Shown: positions 6,918 through 10,659 of the stretch, piece by piece
Numbering within the stretch: position 1 is the stretch's first letter
Layout of the letters: every line of letters starts with the position of its first letter
Source: Lysobacterales bacterium
GTDB lineage: Bacteria > Pseudomonadota > Gammaproteobacteria > Xanthomonadales > Marinicellaceae
Assembly: GCA_027083915.1 (NCBI GenBank)
Contig: JALWML010000548.1
Coordinates: 1-10,659, forward strand
DNA length: 10,659 nt
Direction: 5' to 3'
The notes under the pieces: generated by a model
Seen by the model: the letters and a program-made list of their open reading frames with translations, nothing else
Told to the model about the DNA's origin: nothing
Database searches by the model: none
Program-made: the position numbers and the translations under genes

Positions 6918-7700
6918 CTAAGTGACCAGATTAAGCACTTTGGGTACTTCTTTGTAGAGAATAAATACGGCCATTATTATTAAAAAATAAGCAAAATAAC
7001 GTTTGAGCTTTTTTTGTGGTACTTTGTGACAGATAAACTTACCCACAAAAGTACCAACTACTCCGATACCTGCAACCAGTAATATAATGTACCAATCCAG
7101 AGAAGTATTGTGTTGTTTTAGAATGAGATAGTATTTTATAAATCCAGTATAAGAATTGATTGCAATGATAAATAAACTGGTGGCTATTGCACTTCTCATG
7201 GGTAAACCGCCCATTATCACTAAAGCAGGTACAATTAAAAATCCTCCTCCTACACCAACTATGCCAGTAATAATCCCTACCAACAAACCACTAGCAACGA
7301 TTTTATTTGTTTGTGGTGAATGTATAATTTCTTGGTTTTGGTTGTTTTTAAACATGCTTATGGCAGCAATAAACATAATAAAAGAAAAAATAATAAGTTG
7401 GACAATACCAGAAATATGGGCAGCAAGCAGCGCACCTAGGTAAGTGGAAAACATGCTTGGTAAACCAAGTAATGCAAGTGTTTTCCAGTTGACCAGTTTA
7501 TTTTTCAAATAAGCCAGTCCACCAGCTAAGGCAATAGTTCCAACAATAGCAAGGGAGCCAGCAATAGCCACTTTTTCTTCTTGTCCAAATAAGTAAACTA
7601 AGACAGGAACGGTTAAAATAGAGCCGCCAGAACCCATAAGACCCAGAGATATTCCTATAAAAAGTGCGCCTATCCAACCCAAAACCATCTCATTGCTCAT
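6918..7700 (-). CDS. TauE/SafE-family membrane transporter, probable sulfite/sulfonate exporter
   Basis: A 260-residue polytopic inner-membrane protein with about eight hydrophobic helices and two inverted half-repeats. Each half opens with the family signature: GLMGSGGSILTVP at about 20-32 and GIVGVGGGFLIVP at about 146-158. TauE/SafE (formerly DUF81) proteins move organosulfur anions or sulfite across the membrane, though substrates are proven for few members. Here the divergent neighbour is a persulfide dioxygenase-like enzyme, whose product would be sulfite, so sulfite export is the best inference. The ATG at 7700 has only a weak upstream ribosome site, and an internal Met at residue 5 is a possible alternative start. 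The predicted promoter overlaps that of the divergent gene. Confidence 0.9.
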   Translation of the reverse strand: MSNEMVLGWIGALFIGISLGLMGSGGSILTVPVLVYLFGQEEKVAIAGSLAIVGTIALAGGLAYLKNKLVNWKTLALLGLPSMFSTYLGALLAAHISGIVQLIIFSFIMFIAAISMFKNNQNQEIIHSPQTNKIVASGLLVGIITGIVGVGGGFLIVPALVIMGGLPMRSAIATSLFIIAINSYTGFIKYYLILKQHNTSLDWYIILLVAGIGVVGTFVGKFICHKVPQKKLKRYFAYFLIIMAVFILYKEVPKVLNLVT

Positions 7701-7729
7701 TTGCTTAAATTAGCGCATTCTAATATAAT
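7701..7729 (+). promoter_or_regulatory. Sigma-70-type promoter of the persulfide dioxygenase-like gene
   Basis: TTGCTT (7701-7706), a 17-bp spacer and a perfect TATAAT (7724-7729). Transcription would start near 7736, about 22 nt before the TTG start codon. Confidence 0.65.
7706..7727. promoter_or_regulatory. Palindromic operator candidate in the divergent promoter
   Basis: TAAATTAG (7706-7713) and CTAATATA (7720-7727) form an inverted repeat, 7 of 8 positions matching, around a 6-bp spacer. It fills the gap between the -35 and -10 of the plus-strand promoter and covers the predicted minus-strand -10, an ideal site for a repressor of both genes. Sulfide-responsive ArsR-family repressors (BigR, SqrR) control similar genes in other bacteria; assigning one here is inference. 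Confidence 0.45.
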
Positions 7730-7745
7730 GGAGCATAACTAACAA
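7717..7745 (-). promoter_or_regulatory. Predicted promoter of the TauE/SafE gene
   Basis: On the minus strand TTGTTA (7745-7740), a 17-bp spacer and TAGAAT (7722-7717). The predicted start near 7710 leaves only about 10 nt before the ATG. It overlaps the divergent promoter and the palindrome, so both could be controlled together. The leader is unusually short, so confidence is modest. Confidence 0.35.
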
Positions 7746-7749
7746 AGGA
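7746..7749 (+). promoter_or_regulatory. Ribosome binding site that fixes a TTG start
   Basis: AGGA, within AAAGGAA, lies 8 nt before the TTG at 7758. TAA at 7740-7742 closes the frame upstream and no ATG exists near the N-terminus, so this site supports the TTG start. Confidence 0.65.
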
Positions 7750-7757
7750 AATTCGAT

Positions 7758-8627
7758 TTGAACCCAAAAGTTAAAAGTTTTTACCATCAAGATACATTTA
7801 CATGGACACATGTTGTTAGCTGTCCTGAGACCAAGATAACAGCAATCGTTGACCCTGTTCTGGATTATAACTCACATAATGCCAACACCTCGACTCACTC
7901 AACCGATGAAGTCTTGGATTATCTAAAGGCAAAGAATTTAACATTGCATTATGTTTTAGAAACACACGCCCATGCTGATCACCTCACATCAGCGGCTTAT
8001 ATTAGCAAGAAAACCAAAGCACAAGTTGCCATAGGAACACAAATACAAAGTGTGCAAAAGACCTTTAAAGACATATTTAATTTCGATGACAGCTTTCAAA
8101 CAAATGGTTCTCAGTTTGATACGTTGCTAAAGGAAGGTGATGAAATTAATTTAGGTCAGTGCAAAATAAAGTTTATGCATACACCAGGGCACACCAATGA
8201 CAGCATGACCTTTATTTGTGGAGATTGTGTTTTTATTGGCGATACGCTTTTTTCTCCAGACTATGGCTCTGCCCGTTGTGATTTTCCAGGTGGTGATGCG
8301 GGGAAATTGTTTGACTCAGTTCAGAAAATATATGCACTAGGCGAAAACATGAAACTGTATTTGTGCCATGATTATCCACCTAATAATCGAAAACCACTCG
8401 CATGGTTTTTGTCGTCAGTTCAGCAATCTGAGAATATACATATTAACCTTTCTACAAAGAAACAAGATTTTGTTCAAATGCGCCAACAACGCGATGCGCA
8501 GTTAAATCAACCCAAGTTAATTATTCCCTCCATACAAGTTAATATTAGAGCAGGAAATTTCCCGCAACCAGAATCAAATGGAAAAACCTACCTCAAAATC
8601 CCTCTCGATGTGCTTGGAAAAGTTTAG
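7758..8627 (+). CDS. Metallo-beta-lactamase-fold persulfide dioxygenase-like enzyme (Blh/ETHE1-related)
   Basis: This 289-residue protein has the metallo-beta-lactamase fold with the ETHE1/Blh pattern: ETHAHADHL at 68-76, TPGHT at 142-146, GDTLF at 161-165, DFPGGDA at 175-181 and CHDY at 203-206. H70, H145 and D162 correspond to the single-iron ligands of persulfide dioxygenases, and the missing second-metal pattern separates it from glyoxalase II. The C-terminal block around 260-285 (IPSIQVNIRAGNFPQPESNG, then YLKIP) is typical of the Blh branch found in BigR-regulated sulfide operons. Expected reaction: persulfide (for example glutathione persulfide) plus O2 to sulfite, in the cytoplasm. 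The start is TTG, supported by AGGA 8 nt upstream. The neighbours, a sulfite-exporter-like protein and SQR, fit the same pathway. The exact persulfide substrate cannot be told from sequence. Confidence 0.88.
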   Translation: MNPKVKSFYHQDTFTWTHVVSCPETKITAIVDPVLDYNSHNANTSTHSTDEVLDYLKAKNLTLHYVLETHAHADHLTSAAYISKKTKAQVAIGTQIQSVQKTFKDIFNFDDSFQTNGSQFDTLLKEGDEINLGQCKIKFMHTPGHTNDSMTFICGDCVFIGDTLFSPDYGSARCDFPGGDAGKLFDSVQKIYALGENMKLYLCHDYPPNNRKPLAWFLSSVQQSENIHINLSTKKQDFVQMRQQRDAQLNQPKLIIPSIQVNIRAGNFPQPESNGKTYLKIPLDVLGKV

Positions 8628-8630
8628 AAC

Positions 8631-8751
8631 TCTAGTTTTTACCACAAAAATTACTGTTTAATTAACGTATTTGCTGTGATACAATCAATGACACTATTGG
8701 TTAAGGAGGCCAATAATAATAAAAATAAGCTCCTAATTAATAAAAACTAGA
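8631..8751. repeat. 11-bp perfect inverted repeat bounding a 121-bp segment
   Basis: TCTAGTTTTTA (8631-8641) is the exact reverse complement of TAAAAACTAGA (8741-8751). With a two-base bulge the match extends outward (AACT at 8628, AGTT at 8753). TTAATTA/TAATTAA segments just inside add further pairing. It begins directly after the stop codon of the dioxygenase-like gene. It could be a large RNA stem, a weak terminator or a degraded MITE-like element; no target duplication is visible. Confidence 0.45.
8677..8685 (+). promoter_or_regulatory. Extended -10 promoter candidate
   Basis: TG-A-TACAAT is an extended -10 element, with a poor -35 (TTTAAT at 8657-8662, 17-bp spacer). Transcription would start near 8692 and could end at the terminator at 8858-8879, or read on into sqr. 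Confidence 0.3.
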
Positions 8752-8766
8752 AAGTTACTTAAAGGC

Positions 8767-8793
8767 GTGTTTGAACATATGGGGAACAAACAC
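8767..8793. promoter_or_regulatory. 7-bp dyad upstream of a TATAAT box
   Basis: GTGTTTG (8767-8773) and CAAACAC (8787-8793) form a perfect inverted repeat with a 13-bp centre. The centre is about 47 bp upstream of the transcription start predicted from TATAAT at 8815-8820, a typical activator position. It could equally be an RNA hairpin if transcribed from further upstream. Confidence 0.4.
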
Positions 8794-8814
8794 AAATTTA
8801 GTTTAAAACAATCA

Positions 8815-8820
8815 TATAAT
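8815..8820 (+). promoter_or_regulatory. -10 box of a probable sqr promoter
   Basis: Perfect TATAAT without a recognisable -35 at 16-19 bp, as expected for an activator-dependent promoter. A start near 8827 would give a leader of about 176 nt for sqr that contains the terminator and the long hairpin. Confidence 0.4.
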
Positions 8821-8857
8821 ATAAGAGGCATAGGTATAACAAAAAACGATAGGAATG

Positions 8858-8879
8858 TAGCCCACAAAGGCTATTTTTT
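8858..8879 (+). terminator. Intrinsic terminator within the sqr leader
   Basis: TAGCC (8858-8862) and GGCTA (8869-8873) form a 5-bp stem with a CACAAA loop, followed directly by six T (8874-8879). It lies 231 bp after the dioxygenase-like gene and 123 bp before sqr, so it may end the upstream transcript, a small RNA, or act as an attenuator. Confidence 0.6.
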
Positions 8880-8931
8880 ACTCTAAAATCAAACTATAGA
8901 ATGACTATAGATTCAATTTTTAGAGAAAAAA
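8874..8931. repeat. Long nested inverted repeat overlapping the terminator T-tract
   Basis: TTTTTT (8874-8879) and CTCTAAAA (8881-8888) pair with TTTTAGAG (8918-8925) and AAAAAA (8926-8931): 14 bp with one bulged A. Inside, CTATAG (8894-8899) and CTATAG (8905-8910) can pair around a 5-nt loop. The outer stem uses the T-tract of the terminator, so termination and this fold may influence each other. Confidence 0.55.
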
Positions 8932-8991
8932 CTAGCTCAATGTGCATCTCCATCCCATTCGCTCTTAGTTCTGCTTATACCTCATAAAATA

Positions 8992-8995
8992 GAGG
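8992..8995 (+). promoter_or_regulatory. Ribosome binding site of sqr
   Basis: GAGG, followed by seven bases, precedes the ATG at 9003. CCTC at 8980-8983 can pair with it across an 8-nt loop; the 4-bp stem is weak, so any masking effect would be mild. Confidence 0.65.
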
Positions 8996-9002
8996 AAATA
9001 AC

Positions 9003-10274
9003 ATGAGTCACATAGTCGTATTAGGTGCAGGTATTGGTGGCGTTCCAGCCGCTTATGACTTGCGTAAAGAATTAAGTAAAGAACATCAAGTTACATTGGT
9101 CAATAAAGGTGAAAAATTCTGTTTCACTCCTTCAAATCCATGGGCAGCCGTTGGTTGGTCCAAGTCAGAGAAAATCTCGGTTGATTTGACAAAATACATG
9201 AAGAAGAAAAAAATTGATTTCAAAACCAGTGGTGCAAAAACAATTGATGCAGAAAACAATAAAATGGTATTAGAAGATGGTGAAGTAGTCGAGTACGATT
9301 ATCTTGTTATTACCACAGGACCAAAGCTCGCTTTTCATGAAGTGGAAGGGCTCGGGCCAAATGGAGGTCATACCCAATCAATTTGTTCATTGCCACATGC
9401 AGAGCAAGCGTGGGAAGAATACCAAAAGTTCCTTGAAAATCCAGGTCCTATTGTTATTGGGGCGGTTCAAGGAGCCAGTTGTTTTGGTCCAGCTTATGAA
9501 TTTGCCATGATTGTCGATACAGATTTACGCAAACGTGGTATTCGTGATCAAGTGCCGATGACATTTGTTACAGCAGAACCTTATATTGGACATTTAGGGT
9601 TAGGTGGAGTTGGTGACTCAAAAGGATTAATGGAATCTGTTATGCGTGATAGACACATCAAATGGGTGACCAACGCTAAAGTTGATAAGGTTGAAGAAGG
9701 CAAAATGTTCGTTACCGAAGTTGATGGTAAGGGTGAGGATTATAAAAAACATGAGCTTGATTTTGGTTTTTCTATGATGCTACCTGCTTTTTTAGGTGTG
9801 GATGCAGTAATGGGTGTTGAAGGGTTAAACAATCCACGTGGTTTTGTACTTATTGATGAACACCAAAGAAATCCTAAGTTTAAAAACATATATTCAGCTG
9901 GTGTTTGTGTGGCAATTCCCCCAGTTGAGGCAACGCCTATACCAACAGGTGCGCCAAAAACAGGTTATATGATTGAGTCAATGGTAACCGCAGCAGCAAA
10001 AAATATTAAAGCAGAGTTAGAGGGTAAAGAACCCACTCATAAGGCAACATGGAATGCGATATGTTTAGCTGACTTGGGCGATACAGGAGTGGCATTTGTT
10101 GCATTGCCTCAGATTCCTCCGCGTAATACAACTTGGGCGAAAAAAGGTAAATGGGTGCATTTAGCTAAAATCGCATTTGAAAAATATTTCATGCGTAAGG
10201 TCAAAACAGGCTCAACTGATTCCTTGTTTGAACGTTATATTTTAGGCATGATGAAAATAAAGAGATTAAAATAA
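9003..10274 (+). CDS. sqr: Sulfide:quinone oxidoreductase (type I)
   Basis: Flavoprotein that oxidises sulfide to polysulfide or persulfide and reduces membrane quinone. The 423 residues contain the FAD dinucleotide motif GAGIGG at 8-13, a second nucleotide-fold strand around 98-105 (YDYLVITTG) and three redox cysteines: C128 (HTQSIC), C160 (GASCFGPAYE) and C354 (NAICLADLGDTG). The Acidithiobacillus ferrooxidans enzyme has them at 128, 160 and 356, so this is a full type I SQR and not a flavocytochrome c flavoprotein. Residues about 376-420 are basic and amphipathic with aromatics, fitting monotopic attachment to the membrane. The ATG is preceded by GAGG at 7 nt. The gene stands alone after a 375-bp structured region and is followed by a strong hairpin, so it is probably its own transcription unit. 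It forms a pathway with the persulfide dioxygenase-like enzyme and TauE/SafE protein upstream. Confidence 0.95.
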   Translation: MSHIVVLGAGIGGVPAAYDLRKELSKEHQVTLVNKGEKFCFTPSNPWAAVGWSKSEKISVDLTKYMKKKKIDFKTSGAKTIDAENNKMVLEDGEVVEYDYLVITTGPKLAFHEVEGLGPNGGHTQSICSLPHAEQAWEEYQKFLENPGPIVIGAVQGASCFGPAYEFAMIVDTDLRKRGIRDQVPMTFVTAEPYIGHLGLGGVGDSKGLMESVMRDRHIKWVTNAKVDKVEEGKMFVTEVDGKGEDYKKHELDFGFSMMLPAFLGVDAVMGVEGLNNPRGFVLIDEHQRNPKFKNIYSAGVCVAIPPVEATPIPTGAPKTGYMIESMVTAAAKNIKAELEGKEPTHKATWNAICLADLGDTGVAFVALPQIPPRNTTWAKKGKWVHLAKIAFEKYFMRKVKTGSTDSLFERYILGMMKIKRLK

Positions 10275-10287
10275 GCTGTAAGATTAG

Positions 10288-10330
10288 ACCTAAGAGGAAT
10301 TTAATAAGTCCTCTTAGGTATAAAATTTTG
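10288..10330 (+). terminator. Hairpin terminator after sqr
   Basis: ACCTAAGAGGA (10288-10298) and TCCTCTTAGGT (10309-10319) form a perfect 11-bp stem with a 10-nt loop, 13 nt after the sqr stop. The T-tract is delayed and short (TTTT at 10326-10329), so termination may be partial, or the stem may mainly protect the sqr 3' end. Confidence 0.6.
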
Positions 10331-10342
10331 ACATCTCATAGT

Positions 10343-10366
10343 TATAATGGGAAATAAAAAATAGGG
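10343..10366 (+). promoter_or_regulatory. -10 box and ribosome site of the last gene
   Basis: TATAAT at 10343-10348 without a -35 at proper distance (TTGACA at 10328-10333 is only 9 bp away), then AGGG at 10363-10366, 6 nt before the ATG at 10373. Confidence 0.4.
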
Positions 10367-10372
10367 TAATAT

Positions 10373-10659
10373 ATGAGAACATCATCTCGAATTGGACATA
10401 ACAACTTGATAACCAGTAGTTTGGCTCCTTTTCAAATCTGTTTAGAAAAGTCATTTTCTACAGCTTGTGAAAAGACTTTGGAAGATTTGTTTTTACAAGC
10501 AGAAAATGCTTCTTCAAATCAGCAAGAGACTCAATTGTTTGAGCAGTACAATGCGTTAAAGAAAAATCAACAATATATTCTAAAGATATTAGGTGATATA
10601 ACAAAAACTATGCCAGATAGTATCACTGAACAAATAAGTTTATCTAATGAGGAGATAAG
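10373..10659 (+). CDS. Unidentified protein, N-terminal 95 residues (possible DUF1631 family)
   Basis: The frame opened by the ATG at 10373 has no stop before the right edge, so the gene is partial. It is preceded by AGGG at 6 nt and a TATAAT box. The visible part is hydrophilic and probably helical, with no signal peptide or membrane helix, so a cytoplasmic protein. The segment around residues 35-70 (LEDLFLQAENASSNQQETQ, then LFEQYNALKKNQQYI) resembles in pattern the start of DUF1631 proteins, where a 'DDALFxLAxKAxSNxxQ..FxAMRxLR' region is typical. That match is from memory and weak; codon and base use are like the neighbours. No function can be assigned. Confidence 0.6.
   Translation, partial: MRTSSRIGHNNLITSSLAPFQICLEKSFSTACEKTLEDLFLQAENASSNQQETQLFEQYNALKKNQQYILKILGDITKTMPDSITEQISLSNEEI

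Larger units (their letters stand above)
8692..8879 (+). ncRNA. Possible small RNA or long sqr leader
   Basis: Bounded by the extended -10 element on the left and the intrinsic terminator on the right, a transcript of about 188 nt is possible. It would hold hairpins at 8695-8715 (TATTGG/CCAATA) and 8767-8793 (GTGTTTG/CAAACAC). I do not recognise a known RNA family; it does not show 6S, SRP, tmRNA or RNase P landmarks. Low confidence. Confidence 0.22.
8628..9002 (+). other. 375-bp non-coding, hairpin-rich region upstream of sqr
   Basis: No convincing protein gene lies here. From left to right it holds an 11-bp inverted repeat (8631-8641 with 8741-8751), an extended -10 promoter-like site (8677-8685), two competing hairpins around an AAGGAGG (8695-8736), a 7-bp dyad (8767-8793), a perfect TATAAT (8815-8820), an intrinsic terminator (8858-8879), a long nested hairpin (8874-8931) and the sqr ribosome site (8992-8995). 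The density of structure suggests regulation of sqr, a small RNA, or both. Confidence 0.6.

Noticed and set aside
8692..8879. 6S RNA as the identity of the possible transcript, because the length is similar.
   Set aside because: The 5' and 3' ends do not pair into a closing stem and no open central bubble pattern is visible.
8901..8987. A 28-codon reading frame inside the sqr leader, ending 15 nt before the sqr ATG, as a possible leader peptide.
   Set aside because: No ribosome binding site precedes it, the start lies within the long hairpin, and its composition shows no clear regulatory codon run. It remains possible but unsupported.
9003..10274. Flavocytochrome c sulfide dehydrogenase flavoprotein subunit as an alternative to SQR.
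   Set aside because: There is no export signal and no adjacent cytochrome subunit, and the three cysteines match type I SQR.
10328..10348. TTGACA and TATAAT as a sigma-70 promoter for the last gene.
   Set aside because: The spacer is only 9 bp, far below the 16-18 bp needed; only the -10 box was kept.

Overview
This is an AT-rich window with tightly packed genes, most likely from a low-GC, sulfide-oxidising gammaproteobacterium. The evidence for that is a type I sulfide:quinone oxidoreductase with the same cysteine layout as the Acidithiobacillus enzyme, a proteobacterial-type RibB with a degenerate C-terminal half, an FNR-like box, and chains of ATGA start/stop overlaps. The taxonomy is inference; no rRNA or marker gene is present.

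Layout. (1) Positions 1-3466, minus strand, form a two-gene operon. A GTG-started membrane protein comes first, with a five-helix b-type-like domain fused to five c-type heme sites. An FG-GAP/VCBS repeat protein of the CRTAC1/ASPIC-UnbV type follows and runs off the left edge. Stop and start overlap by four bases. An FNR-like palindrome lies about 41 bp upstream of the predicted transcription start. (2) Positions 3636-6913, plus strand, form a riboflavin operon: ribE, ribB (with a degenerate GTP cyclohydrolase II half), ribH, an independent ribA, and an unrecognised four-helix membrane protein. Every junction overlaps, so the last gene looks like a genuine operon member. No FMN riboswitch was found; instead a hairpin sits between the only Shine-Dalgarno-like sequence and the ribE start. 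(3) Positions 6918-10274 are a sulfide module: a TauE/SafE-family exporter (minus strand), a divergent metallo-beta-lactamase-fold persulfide dioxygenase-like enzyme (plus strand, TTG start), and sqr (plus strand). The exporter and dioxygenase-like gene share a 57-bp divergent promoter with an imperfect palindrome between the -35 and -10 boxes. (4) Positions 8628-9002 are a 375-bp non-coding stretch ahead of sqr, rich in inverted repeats and carrying an intrinsic terminator. (5) Position 10373 to the right edge holds the 5' end of a further gene, possibly of the DUF1631 family.

How it fits together. SQR oxidises sulfide at the membrane and passes electrons to quinone, leaving polysulfide or persulfide. 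The dioxygenase-like enzyme would convert persulfide sulfur to sulfite, and the TauE/SafE protein could export sulfite. The multiheme membrane cytochrome may be a second quinone-linked electron-transfer component, with FNR-type control pointing to low-oxygen expression. The riboflavin operon would supply flavin, including the FAD that SQR needs.

The most noteworthy parts are the leader upstream of sqr (possible attenuation or a small RNA), the shared operator of the exporter/dioxygenase pair, the b/c-fusion multiheme cytochrome coupled to an FG-GAP protein, and the unknown membrane protein at the end of the rib operon.
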